64,000 bases of DNA, taken from the NCBI RefSeq assembly GCF_000004195.4, contig NC_030678.2, forward strand, positions 85,968,904 through 86,032,903, given 5' to 3'. The stretch comes from Xenopus tropicalis. Taxonomy: Eukaryota; Chordata; Amphibia; Anura; Pipidae. Each line of letters opens with the position of its first letter. Position 1 is the first letter of the stretch. The notes below the pieces were generated by a model. That model had not been told where the DNA came from. It worked only from the letters and a program-made list of their open reading frames with translations, and made no database searches. Position numbers and translations under genes: made by a program. Shown here piece after piece: positions 21,281 through 32,897 of this stretch.

Positions 21281-22494
21281 CTGCACTTACATACAACAAC
21301 AGACAAATGTATGTATTCATCTCTTCTTTAGGACTTTTGTGATCCTGTAAATCATCTTTCAAACAATATCCATCCTCAATGCTTCACTAGTAAAGACCAC
21401 TGGATAGGATTAACCATATAACTTAAAGGTGTTGTTGATCTTTAATTTTAGTATGCCATAAATCAGCACTTAAATAATATAATGCCCCAATGGGTCTTTT
21501 ACACTCCTGAGCCCACAAGAAGTTATAGATAGGGTTTGCCTGTTACACCCCTGCATTTGTTACACACAGATTTCATCAGTGTCTACAAGGGGAAAAAATT
21601 GAGTTAACTTTTAAGTTTAATGCACAATTAAAGCTTGCTCACAGACAGGGATATAAGTACAGGGTACATATAACTAGACATGCTATATAAATGCCTGATA
21701 TAAATGTCTATAAAACCATACATAAAAACAGACATATTGTTGAAACTGTGGACAAAATACAGTGAGCGCATATTGCATTTGTTAAAAAGTATATATGCCT
21801 CATCATTAGGAACACACTTTGCTCCATCTGTGCAAGTGCTATAGCAGTTCTCTTGTGGCTGGTCAGTCACTTTTCCCCTAAGACCCACTGAGAGCTGACA
21901 TTTAAATTAAGGGGGTTGTTAGTAGACAACCAAGACCGATAACAAAGCAACATGACTTAACAATTGAGGTCACAATAACACTTTTTTCATGGTGCACATA
22001 TGGAGCCAGTTGCTTTGATAGGCTGAAATCAGCTCAGCTGCTGAGCACTATTTATCTGCGGTGAGATGAACTTGTTTCTTGCTCTGTCAATGAATCACTG
22101 TGATAGTTAAGATCAGTTTCTATTAATGTAGCAGTGAAAAAGCAACAATGAAATAACAATCTATTTGGCCCACTGGCCATGCCAATTCCTCTTCTTCAAC
22201 AGATCTAATTGTAAAACATTAAGCTAATCTGTCTTGCTTCCTACTTAATTGTTGGGTAATATTTGTAGGTCACCTATGCAGATCTTCTGATGCTTTTAAT
22301 GTTTTTTTTATATAATTTCATTAAAGGGAACTCTGCAACACCTAAGACAATTATCTACATGGTTTGTATATATATATATATGTTAAATTCAGTTGCCTGT
22401 TGTGCAAGGATCCTACAGTAGGATTTTAATTAAGCATGAATTTTTGTAGGGGCATTGTTTATTATGCAGTCTAAATATTAATGGCTAAGGAGTA
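21281..22494. other. No gene recognised
   Basis: Unique sequence with a short (TA)n at 22369-22382. The stretch around 21960-22140 is not repeat-like and could be regulatory, but nothing proves it. Confidence 0.35.
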
Positions 22495-22766
22495 ATAGTA
22501 ACATAGTAACATAGTAAGTTAGGTTGAAAAAAGACGTACGTCAATCACGTTCAACCATAATGCCTATATACTGTATAACCTGTTTGAGAAAGGGTCTGGA
22601 GGGGCTCGAAATGTTGCTCTTGTTTTTTGTATGTACTTGGGCAAATAAAAAACTTTTTTCACGGCTTGCAACTTCAGTGTTCTACTGGATTTTTTTTCTG
22701 TTATATATAACCTGCCTAACTTCTAGTTGATCCAAAGGAAGGCAAAAAACCCCATCTGAAGCCTCA
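22495..22766 (-). mobile_element. CR1 LINE 3' end, interrupted by a Penelope-like fragment
   Basis: On the minus strand: gaggcttcagatggggtttt … ccttcctttggatcaact … then, after the insertion, ggttgaa…acgtacgtctttttt and a TTACTATG-type tandem tail (22495-22520 on plus: acatagtaacatagtaa). The tail and ggttgaac…ttttttcaacc block match the CR1 copies at 28878-28943 and 53090-53143. Confidence 0.7.
22583..22705 (+). mobile_element. Short Penelope-like 3' fragment with 9-bp target duplication
   Basis: Flanked by an exact 9-base repeat TATAACCTG (22574-22582 and 22706-22714). The insert starts with a degenerate hammerhead core (ttgagaa), stem II GGGTC/GGCTC and GAAATGTT, and contains AATAAA (22644 region). 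This is a 5'-truncated retro-insertion into an older CR1 copy. Confidence 0.55.
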
Positions 22767-24340
22767 CTAATAGAATAACAACAATAGTTATAAATATGAT
22801 ATTGACATGTAAGCACTTTATAAAGCAAGAAAACACACAGCATATAATTTATATTCTGTAAATTATATCCTTATAAATGGAGCTTAATGATGTCATCCGT
22901 TATAATTGGTAACCAGTGATGTAATTTCTGTCACATGACTCACTGAAACGTGTTTATTATAATAAATAATGTACCCCCTGTTGTAAAATATGAGCATGAC
23001 CTGTATGAAAAAACTTGGCCTTTGGCCTTGGGCCTTTATATGGCATGGAACTCCTCAGTGACTTAATAATAATAAATAATAAGATATATTTTATAGAGTC
23101 CTAATATTAATTTGAGCATGTAACAAACACTAGAAAAATTTGCCTCTTAGATATAACAAAAACTCATTTGAATACATGCCATAAATTTATTCAAAAATAG
23201 TTGTAAAAACACAAAACAAGACGCTTGCGCCTGTATACATAATCGCTTAATGTCAATTCACACAATGGTAGAAATAAAAAAGAGAAATGTAGGGGAAGAT
23301 ATTTACTAGAATAGCAACAATGGCAAGAAAAATATCCCGAGGTCCGTTAGTTAATGAGCTTGGGGATTTTAGCAAATATTTATTACATGTTGTTACTAAT
23401 AATCTCATGTAGCCTAGAAAAGTGTATTACTCTGAACTTAAATAATTAGTATTACTCTCAAATTACATATTAATTTCTTCATCTTCCTTACACTATGCAT
23501 GGATTCTGGGGAAAAAAGCATGTTATTCTCAATATTATAATTCCAGCTCTACTGACAGCACTTCAAAGTACTACAAAGTGAAATATAAATGCATAAACAG
23601 AGCTGCAAACCAAATACATGGAGGCAACGGGGTTCAACTGTACACTTATTGAAAAAATAAACTGAATAATCAAATTCAGTAGAAAGCCCTAAGCAACAGA
23701 CTACTCTCAACAAGTATTAAGTAATATGCAGTTTTTCCCTTTTTTTTCTTACTCTGCTCTGCCATATAAGTTACAGAAGTACCACAACAGATCATCTATA
23801 CAGATAACTGGAAATTACATATTTTTGTTCAAATGTGATACCTTTTTTCCCTATAATCATATTTTGAAAACGAGTTGTTGGTTTTGATTTAGTATTTGGT
23901 CAAATATTTTGTGTACTATTTGGTGTTTGGTCAAATAAAAAAATTAATGGATTTGGTGCATCCCTACAATAAAGCAACTACCTGTTTTTATGCAACATCA
24001 AAGTGTTGTGGTTCTGAAGTAAAAGAGGCAAATATTTTTGTTCTAACAGGGATTATCTACAGTATATATTTACTTTCTTGCTGTCCAATTGTCTGATAAA
24101 CTGATAATGTGTTGCTACGGGTTACTTGGCAGACTTATGCCCAGGTTATTATATTGCTCCCCCACAAACAGCCACACCTTTTGTAATATTGTGCACTAAA
24201 ACCAAAATTAAAATTGTCCTTGGACTAGTGACTCAACCAACCAGTTGACCAATTTCTTCTATCACTGGGGCAGCAACATTAATCTAGTAAACTTTAACTG
24301 ATTGCTAAAGTTGACATAAATGGGGGTGTCAAAATAGGTG
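22767..24340. other. No gene recognised
   Basis: AT-rich. A run of aataataataaataat lies at about 23062-23085. No exon or repeat terminus I can support. Confidence 0.4.
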
Positions 24341-24344
24341 TACG

Positions 24345-24422
24345 CAACATCTGCATTTCAAAATTTTTTTGTAGTTTCATGAATTTTTGAGCAAAGTGAA
24401 ACAGGACAAATTCACTCATCAC
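24345..24422. repeat. Fragment of the TTTGCTCATCAC MITE family
   Basis: gtagtttcatgaatttttga … acaaattcactcatcacta matches the right end of the family (compare 32840-32896). Confidence 0.6.
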
Positions 24423-24676
24423 TATACTTTAGTAAACCTGCTCTGGCAATTTTTACTGGTGCAAGTCATTATGGTTGTCTGTCGCATTTTAGTAAATGGA
24501 TACCATAATTCCAGCAGTGCAAATCACTCAAAAACCCTCAAGGGTAGTTCTGTGTCATATTGATATGTGATTTTCTTTGTGAAGAAAACAACTAGAGGAC
24601 TAGAAGCTGCAATGGAGAGATGCTCAGCTGATGTTGTGTGTATTTATCTGATCAACAATGTGTTCTGTCAAAGCTG

Positions 24677-24752
24677 GTATCCATCACTGGAATTTACAGT
24701 TTTTTTAGGTGACTTGTGAACAGCTACTGTGTTACTGTAAATTCCAGTGATG
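24677..24752. repeat. 22-bp perfect inverted repeat
   Basis: ATCCATCACTGGAATTTACAG with T reads identically on the other strand at the far side of a ~30-bp spacer. Not flanked by a recognised transposon. Confidence 0.8.
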
Positions 24753-24889
24753 GATCCTCACTTGCTGGAGAAAGTTGTGTGCTGAAGGCCCTGGGACAGA
24801 GGTAGGTTTCAGTAAGTGAAGTCATGTTAGAAAAATCTGTAATAGTTCACTCTAGGAGTGAGAGGCAGAATAGTAAAGGGTTAGTACAC

Positions 24890-25450
24890 TGTGGTGACCA
24901 GGCTGCCAGTATAGGAACTCAGGGATAGGATATTCCTGGAGCATGGAAGGATTGTTTGACGGAGGCAGTGTAAACACCGTAATAGCAACCCTGTTAGTGC
25001 ATGTTTGTTATGTTTTGTTCTTTTGTTGCTATGTAGCACTATTGAAATTAGAGTGTACCCTATAAAACAGGCCAGATGGTATCCTAGGCATTATGGTTTG
25101 AGACAGACATGTAGGACAGAGCTGCCAGCTCTACACCTTGTTAAATAAATTCTTTGACCAAAGCCTTCTGTGTGTGTATGGAACAAGACTTTACAAACAC
25201 TACCAGAGATAGTAACATCTGAGGGATGGAATGAAAGTATTTGAAGTAACTGTGAAGTGATTGATGCCTGTACTATCATATCTGCAATCAATTTTTTTTT
25301 TTTTTTTTGCAAAACTGCTGCTGCTGCATTTGTTTTTATGAACCACCTGAGAGGAAAGAGTCCATGTAACATGCTCTGCCCGGAGTTTCAGGGAGGTACA
25401 ACTGCCCAAAGCCAGCCTGGGTAAGACCTACACAGGTGCAAGGTACTGGA
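24890..25450 (+). mobile_element. Possible solo-LTR-like remnant
   Basis: Contains a TATA-like cctataaaacagg (25057-25069), then AAATAAATTC (25144) with a TGTGTGTG-type stretch downstream, and a poly(T) run at 25291-25309. No clear TG…CA ends or target duplication, so this is a weak call. Confidence 0.25.
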
Positions 25451-25571
25451 CCAGAAGACACACAATTTCCAAAAACCTGTTACATACTGTAAGTAAGACA
25501 ATAGCTCAGATCTGTATAATATACCTGGAAACATGGACACTGAACAGGTGATAATGAGTGTTGTGTCTCAT

Positions 25572-25880
25572 TACAGGTATGGGACCTGTTATCCAGAATG
25601 CTCGGGACCTAGGGTTTTCCAGATAAGGGATCTTTCCGTAATTTGGATCTCCATGAAATATTCATTTAAATATTGAATAAACCCAATAGGCTTGTTTTGC
25701 CTCCAATAAGAATTAATTATTTCTTAGTTGGGATCATGTACAAGGTACTGTTTTATTATTACAGAGAAAAATGAAATCATTTTAGTTACTTGTTTATAAT
25801 GGAGTCTATGGGAGATGGCCTTTCCGTAGTTCGGAACTTTCTGGATAACGGGTTTCCTGATAAGGGATCCCATACCTGTA
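25572..25880. repeat. Complete TA-flanked palindromic MITE (best copy)
   Basis: CAGGTATGGGACC … and inverted GGATCCCATACCTG, each bordered by TA. 309 bp. Nearly palindromic outer arms (ctgttatccagaatgctcgg / gaactttctggataacggg). Carries no open frame. Confidence 0.9.
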
Positions 25881-26498
25881 CTATATAACCTCTGTGATTT
25901 AAAAATATTAATGAAATGGGTCAGGCACCTGTATACTTCAGTTCTAACAAATACTGCAGGTCCTTATAAAGCTAAGTTGTATAAAAACCCAGAAATACAT
26001 ATATATTTCTATAACGTACTTAGTCCTCTCATTTCCATTTCCTCCATATCCTGTCATTTGTTTTGGGTTGCTGCCATCAGTTGTGCTTTTGTTACTTATT
26101 TATCACATACACTATATTATGTTTAACATTATGGAACATGATCATAATTTCTAAATAAAATTCTTTAATCTACTTTCACAGATTACTATGTCGCTAATTT
26201 GAGCATGGTAACTTTAAAATGTGCAAGTAATACAATAGGTTTGAAATGGAGGCTATACAAAGGCTATACAAAGGCATTACTGGAGTTAGGATTCTAAAGC
26301 AGACAGCAACAGTAATAGTATATTAACACATCAAATGCTGGTCTGGTATGAATGTCAAATGTCAATGGCATCATATTCTGGCATAATCCTGAGAGACATT
26401 TGGCCCAATAATTTGTGTTAATTTTTTACTTATTCTTCTGTAATCAGCAACATATTGCAGTTTGGTTTGCAAATGTTTACAGTATCATAAATCCTACA
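25881..26498. other. No gene recognised
   Basis: Unique AT-rich sequence; could include the 3' UTR of the candidate exon at 26499-26745, with an ATTAAA on the minus strand near 26166. Confidence 0.35.
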
Positions 26499-26745
26499 CT
26501 ACTGATCTAGCCCCAAGCTATTCAGTGTAGGCAATTGCATCTGTGGTGCCTGATTCAAGTTAATTGAAGGAGGCCGCTTCTCCACCACTGAGGGGAAGAT
26601 ACTGCCAATCATTTTGCTATGAAAAGAGCAATAACCTTTTTCCCCAGCGTTCTTGCCACTTGAGATTTTGCAAGTTCTGTTCAAGAGCATCTTTTGATTT
26701 ACAAAGTCAGCAGGGTGAAAGTTCAGGTCTTTAGAGGAATGACTT
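26499..26745 (-). CDS. Candidate terminal exon, unidentified protein
   Basis: On the minus strand the acceptor cctcatttttgcag is followed by 247 bases that are open in one frame (first base completes a codon), ending with TAG at 26501-26499. 81 residues, including SSKDLNFHPADFVNQK and a proline/glutamine tail NLNQAPQMQLPTLNSLGLDQ. It has no repeat similarity in the window. If real, it ends a minus-strand gene whose other exons are at higher coordinates. No family recognised. Confidence 0.3.
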
Positions 26746-27055
26746 CTGCAAAAATGAGGGGGGAAATCCTAATTATTTCTTTGCTGAATAATAATGGATG
26801 TACAATTGTAAACAAACAGTATAAACAGTGTAAAAAATATACAGAGTAATGTTTTACAGTGTAAATATCACGTATAAACAGGTTTCATGTAATAACATAT
26901 GTATGGGAAGTATTATCAAAATATATTATTTGTATTTTCTGTTTCTGAAGATTATAATATAACATTCTAACAATAATACTCGGGTATGAGGACCTACACA
27001 TAAAGGAAGCTGGTATTAGCTTTATATGGACGCTTAATATTAAGGCAGAGAAAAT

Positions 27056-27555
27056 TTAAAGGAGAAGAAAAGGCTAATAAAGTGTTAATCTCAAGCTACA
27101 GGCATACCTTCAGTTCTCTCAATAGTGCCCTTAATTCTCACCATATTTCGCCTGTTCAGATGATCAGAAGCCTCACAGGAAAAAAATGCTGAGCTCGGTA
27201 AAGAAAATTCCCATAATGCCTCACTCCTGCACCAAGACCAAGACCCCTGTATATGTGTCGTTTGTAAGACTATGATAAAGCTTCCTGCTGTATAGCTCAG
27301 ATCACACATTCCTACGGTGGGGGGGTGTTCTTAGCATTCTTATGGCAGGGGGGAGCAGGAGAGGGGAGAGAGGAGAGAGCTGCCCAGACTCTGGCACAGG
27401 AATTAGGAACAACACATTCACAAAAAGGAGACAAGAAATCCTGTGTTTCTTTTGATAGAGGACTCAGTGCAGCTTTTCTGTGAGTGCTTATGGCTGTATT
27501 TACATAGACCTTTCTGATAAAGTTAACTTAGTTTTTATCTTTCCTTGTCCTTTAA
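27056..27555. repeat. T2/Kolobok-type MITE, complete
   Basis: TTAA on both sides of AGGAGAAGAAAAGGCTAA … TTTCCTTGTCCT. The left ~150 bp (taatctcaagct…cataccttcag…cccttaa…cctgttcag) matches the copy at 42899-43585. The right half (cagatcacacattc, then g-run) matches the fragment at 55652-55822. Confidence 0.85.
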
Positions 27556-27930
27556 TATTTTTCTTTAAGAGGCCTTGCATACAGTTGTTTGTCTCTGCCC
27601 CCCCCCCAACAATCTTTGTTCCACCTGCATTCAGTGCATGCAAGCACCCCAATGAGTACAGCCTGACCAGGAAGCATGGGCTGCGTTTCTTCCTGTGCTC
27701 CCCTTCGGTGGAATGCATAATGAAGGAACTAAAAAATGATGTTGTTGAGCATAGAAGAAACATCTGACATTTCTCTGGTTAGTTACAAGCAGAGCATCAT
27801 CACAAGTCATTCCTTTTTTTAGATTTGATTAGATTTTATTTTATTGACAAGCAATATTAAACATTCTTAAGAATGTTACCCACATACTGGATTCTCTCAT
27901 ATTGCTTGCGTTTTTCTGCTAACATTTCAT
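27556..27930. other. No gene recognised
   Basis: Poly(C) at 27597-27607 and AT-rich DNA up to the CR1 truncation point. The overlapping 95- and 87-codon frames on opposite strands are not credible genes. Confidence 0.4.
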
Positions 27931-28943
27931 ACACAGTAGACAGTACTGTGTCTATTTTTGCTGATGACACTAAATTGTGCAAAACTATAAGTTCCATGCA
28001 GGATGCTGCCGCTTTGCAGAGCGATTTGACAAAATTAGATAACTGGGCAGCAAACTGGAAAATGAGGTTCAATGTTGATAAGTGCAAAGTTATGCACTTT
28101 GGTAGAAATAATATAAACGCAAACTATCTACTGAATGGTAGTGTGTTGGGGGTTTCCTTAATGGAGAAGGATCTGGGGGTTTTTGTAGATCACAAGTTGT
28201 CTAATTCCAGGCAGTGTCATTCTGTGGCTACTAAAGCAAATAAAGTGCTGTCTTGTATAAAAAAGGGCATTGACTCAAGGGATGAGAACATAATTTTGCC
28301 CCTTTATAGGTCCCTGGTAAGGCCTCACCTTGAGTATGCAGTGCAGTTTTGGGCTCCAGTCCTTAAGAAGGATATTAATGAGCTGGAGAGAGTGCAGAGA
28401 CGTGCAACTAAACTGGTAAAGGGGATGGAAGATTTAAACTATGAGGTGAGACTGTCGAGGTTGGGGTTGTTTTCTCTGGAAAAGAGGCGCTTGAGAGGGG
28501 ACATGATTACTCTGTACAAGTACATTAGAGGGGATTATAGGCAGTTGGGGGATGTTCTTTTTTCCCATAAAAACAATCAACGCACCAGAGGTCACCCCTT
28601 TAGATTAGAGGAAAGGAGCTTCCATTTGAAGCAGCGTAGGTGGTTTTTCACGGTGAGGGCAGTGAGGTTGTGGAATGCCCTTCCTAGTGATGTGGTAATG
28701 GCAGATTCTGTTAATACCTTTAAGAGGGGCCTGGATGAGTTCTTGATCAATCAGAATATCAAAGGCTATTGTGATACTAATATCTACAGTTAGTACTAGT
28801 GGTTGTATTTATAGTTTATGTATGTGAGTGTATAGATTGGTAGGTGTGGGTTAGGTGTGCTGGGTTTACTTGGATGGGTTGAACTTGATGGACACTGGTC
28901 TTTTTTCAACCCTATGTAACTATGTAACTATGTAACTATGTAA
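27930..28943 (+). mobile_element. 5'-truncated CR1-family LINE
   Basis: The 3' end of a CR1 non-LTR retrotransposon: the C-terminal third of the reverse transcriptase, a short 3' UTR with ggttgaacttgatggacact … gtcttttttcaaccc, and a tail of four tandem TATGTAAC-type 8-10-mers instead of poly(A). The 5' border is near 27930, where homology to the reverse transcriptase begins. 5' truncation is the usual fate of LINE insertions. Confidence 0.85.
27949..28793 (+). pseudogene. CR1 reverse transcriptase C-terminal fragment
   Basis: An uninterrupted frame (formally open from 27873) carries the catalytic-box variant FADDTKL. It continues with the CR1 thumb/C-terminal landmarks KDLGVFVDHKLS, YRSLVRPHLEYAVQFWAP, LERVQRRATKLV, KRRLRGDMITLYKYIRG, RGHPFRL, FFTVRAVRLWNALP and a TAG stop at 28791-28793. 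The endonuclease and fingers/palm N-terminal parts are missing, so it cannot act alone. The lack of any stop or frameshift over about 280 codons suggests a fairly recent insertion. Confidence 0.85.
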
Positions 28944-29300
28944 CAAGGTCAAAGATCAGAGGGGAAGAGCAGCCTAGATGTGTACCAGTAGAGTGCATGC
29001 ACGAATCTGACATAATATATTCAGTATTGATTCTCATTGTTAGGCATTGATAAAAGGAACCTAGGATGAATTTGTATGTAGTGCATTCAACCATAACCCA
29101 GTGAATTCCTTTAAATGCCTTTTCCTAGCAAGGGATGGAAGACAGGTTATTGCTTCTTGCTGTTTATCTGAATTTAGTCAATCTAGAGGGATATTTTTCC
29201 TTAAAGGCCTCAGACAATCAAAGAAAAGCAATTAAGTATAGGTATAACTAGACTGGAGAAAGATGTGTGTTGTGATATACAGTATCCTATCCATATATGA
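28944..29300. other. No gene recognised
   Basis: Unique sequence downstream of the CR1 tail. Confidence 0.4.
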
Positions 29301-29301
29301 G

Positions 29302-29383
29302 CCCAACATCAGTACCTGACAAATTTACAAAAAACAAAGTTCCCCAACATCAGTACCTGACATATTTACAAAAAACAAAGTTC
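29302..29383. repeat. 41-bp tandem duplication
   Basis: cccaacatcagtacctgaca … aaaaaacaaagttc occurs twice head-to-tail with a single internal difference (aaattt versus tatttt). Confidence 0.9.
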
Positions 29384-30009
29384 ATACAGTAGAACCAATT
29401 TAAACCATATTACAAAAGAGAAAAAAAATGAAATAAATCAGTTTACTGGCGCTTATCTCAACTTTCTAGGAAAGGGAAGAGAAAAAGAGACAGACAGCTG
29501 AAAGCCAAAAACAATAAGAGTAAGAGGCACATTTAATACAGTACAGGAGTCAGGAAAAAAAGGTAAGTCAGCATGTCCTATAAGAGAGGAATAAAGACTG
29601 GTGAAGCCAAATAAATTAAGTTAATAGCAAAATATAGTCACAAAGTAGCTTTACAAGCCATATTTGTTCTTGTAATTTACTCCTGAACGTTTAGTTAAAA
29701 GGTGAAATATAGTAGGATTTGGGGGTTAGCACTTATTTGCTCTCTTATATATTGTTGTAACTGACTGATACCATAGGGTTTTTACATATCTGAAGCCTTG
29801 TAAGAGGTTGGTCGATGGTTTAATCTCCAAAGGGGAGCTTGAACCAAACAAGTTACAAAACCACTGCTTTAGATCATAAACTGATCTGAAATGTATATAA
29901 CAAATGTCTGCCATGACCAGGGCAGCATCAAGGCATGTGGTTATATATGCATATATACATATAAATATACATATAAATAATGTGTATATACAGGTATTGG
30001 ATTCAGCTG
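29384..30009. other. No gene recognised
   Basis: AT-rich; a TATA/CATA-rich low-complexity run lies at 29940-29992. Confidence 0.4.
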
Positions 30010-30460
30010 CACTATGCTAAGGTGGGCAAGTGAAGGCATAGGTAAACCTCACTCTGAACCCCTACCTCCCAGGACCATCACCCAAGCAGGTTGGACCAAA
30101 CACAATTATGCCAGGGGTACTAGCCTCTTCCCACTCTGGGAAGCATTCCCCAGCTAATCCCCCAGCTATGATTAACCTGAAAAAATCCCACCAGGAGAAG
30201 ACAGAACTCCCAAAATGCACCGCATTCCCACCCCCTCACCAAACCATTTTAGCATATGCGGCTGGGGTGCTGCTCTTCATGCTGTGGTATCCTGGCAGCT
30301 ACAGGTACTTTTACCCCCTCCTGTCTCACTATTACCCCGGTATGAACTCTTCTGCCTGTATACCTTCCTAGCCACTGTCTGTTAAAGCTCCCCTGCTTTA
30401 ATAATTTAGGTTCGGGTAGCTCTAATACTACTAATACGGTCAAAAACAATCTACTTTGTG
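30010..30460. other. Unexplained GC-rich segment
   Basis: Distinctly richer in C/G than its surroundings, with an 87-codon plus frame (30108-30371) and an opposite 66-codon frame. No motif, TIR or second copy in the window. May be an old retroelement piece. Confidence 0.3.
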
Positions 30461-32790
30461 ATTATGCAGGCTACGGGTGCTACCTAGTTTTAAAATACTC
30501 CCAAATATAAATATACAAATCCCTAGATGCAAATACAAGACTACTAAGGGGTGGTGCAAGATTACTAAATGGTGCCCCTTAGTGCCCTATTTTAGTGCAC
30601 TATGAGTCCATGCTGCAAATAAGCAAACAAAATGTCAGTTGTGTCTGTTTTGGAATTCGCCCCCTACCCTGCACTTTGTAAAAGACCCTGAACCTGTATT
30701 TCACTGTCACAGTAAAGGGTAGAAACTAAATTGTGTCAATTAGAAAAACACACACCTTGTATCTCCACCTAAAGCTAAGTGAAAGCGCACTGTGGCACAT
30801 TTATAAACATTGGACAAATAGGCATCTGGGTAGTAACCTTTGCCAACCAGCCATATTTTTGCTTTCAATGTTTAATCTGCAGCTGGTTCAAAAAGACATT
30901 CACAGGTTGGTCCTACTGTACCTTTGTGACAGCACTTTGCTTAGAGTATGTGGGGCAAATGGTTAATGCCTACCTTAAGAAGACACCAAGTACAGGTCTC
31001 ATAATGTATCTATTGCCTACAGTAGTATCTGTACATATGGATGCAGAGGTCTGTGCCTAAGAGAGACAGGGGAGCAAGATGCTTTCTAAGCAAAAAATGC
31101 CATTTTGCATTTTTATTTTACATTGTATATCTTCCCCACTCTTTAGTAAATATGTCCTGTGATATAAATTATAAAACTTACTTGTTTTGTGTTATTTTAC
31201 ACTTCCTCACTCACATACTAAAAACCACTGTGACACTACAATAAATTAACTATAATACATAAATCTCACTTAGTTTGAATGAGGCATTTTAGCAGGAATT
31301 GCTAATCTCCTATATTTGATTTTTATCTGAGAACATTCAAAATTTGTCAATGTGTACTAATAATCCTAGAAATATGATAAGCAATCTTATAATAAACAGA
31401 ATAAAGACAATGCTATGTATAGCATGCAATAAGCAATACTCTGTCAACTTTTTCTATAAATCCTTACTTATAATGTTGTTTACTTGGCATTAAAACGGAT
31501 AGTGGTTTTAATAAATTTGACCAAATTTCTTTTAACCCTTATTAATCCCTGGGGCAGGGTTTGTTGAATCTTTTCAGTTCAAGGTTCGAGGTGTATCCTT
31601 TAGTCAGAGTTCCTCTTGAGCTGCAAAAAGGTTTTAAATATTGGAAAATATTGTTGAATATGCCAATTGACTATTATTAAAGAATTTCTAGGACAGCAAA
31701 TAATCCCAGCCTGCCAGCTAGGCTTTTTATCTAGGTGAACAAATAGGCTTTCTTCCCACTCTTTGCACTGCTCTAGATCCACTACAGAGGGCCCAGCCCT
31801 ACAAACTGGGAATCGATACCCAGAGCATCCCTCATTTTAAAAAAAGTTCAGGCACTTTCACTGTACTTATTATACACAGAGAACTACGTTTTAGGAAAGG
31901 CACAATGGGTGTTCGTCCTGGGCCCTGCTGCAACCCCCAGCATCCACTGAAAGCTTTAGGATCCAGGGAGGTATAACAACAGGTATAGGGTCTGTAGAGT
32001 CTGGCATATTTATTTCTCCCCCTTGTATGGGGGCCTTAGATTAAGTCAGAGGTTTAAATAACAGAGTGAGATAATAAGCAAAACAATAAAATAATGCCCA
32101 GTCATTATATACACGTATATATATATATATGTGTATGTACAGTGTATGTATATACAGTATACTGTCTATATATATTTTTTTCTTTATCGTTGGACACAGT
32201 ACAGTATTCCCCTATTCCCCAGAACACTACATCAAACCTTTTTTATTGTATTCTTGTATTCAAAGGTTTTTATAGCCTTAGAAAATACATTCCAACTCTG
32301 CTACTGCTACAGCACATAGAATTTCATGGGGTGGCAGAGCAGGAAATAAATAAGTAACACTCATACCCGTATAAGAAGAGCTGCGCATATATTTTCTAAA
32401 AACAGAGTCCACAGAGGTTCGTTATTAATTACACTCTTGGGCTCCATTTTGTTTTGAAGTGGAGCTAAAGAGGGCAAATCTTTGAATTAGGAGTGTTAAA
32501 AATGGCAAGAAAAGCAGAAATAAAAAAGGAAGAAAAACTGTATTTCCACAACCCCGAGAGACATAATTTAAAGAACCCAAAAGAGAACACTAGTGCCATC
32601 TTCTGAGCAGTTAGAAGTACAGCATAGCCATCTCATCTCTGTTTTCTATTCGTTGTTCCACCATAATGCAAAGAGAAAGAAAGGGAAAATCAAATACTTT
32701 AATTTAAACATTACAGCTGGATTCTCTTTTTTCAAAAAATAATATTGGTATTAGGATTTATGATAACAATCCAAAACATAGACCCCTTTT
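30461..32790. other. No gene recognised
   Basis: AT-rich. TA/GT dinucleotide-rich runs at 32113-32175. Open frames of 60-93 codons (30733-31244, 32094-32357) have no recognisable content. Confidence 0.4.
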
Positions 32791-32791
32791 C

Positions 32792-32837
<46 letters not shown>

Positions 32838-32897
32838 AATAGCAGTTTCCTGAATTTTTCACCAAAGCAAAGCAGGACAGATTTGCTCATCACTAGT
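32791..32897. repeat. (TA)n(T)n run joined to a TTTGCTCATCAC MITE fragment
   Basis: A TA run and then a T run (32806-32830) lead into gaatttttcaccaaagcaaa … gatttgctcatcacta, the right end of the family. Confidence 0.7.
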
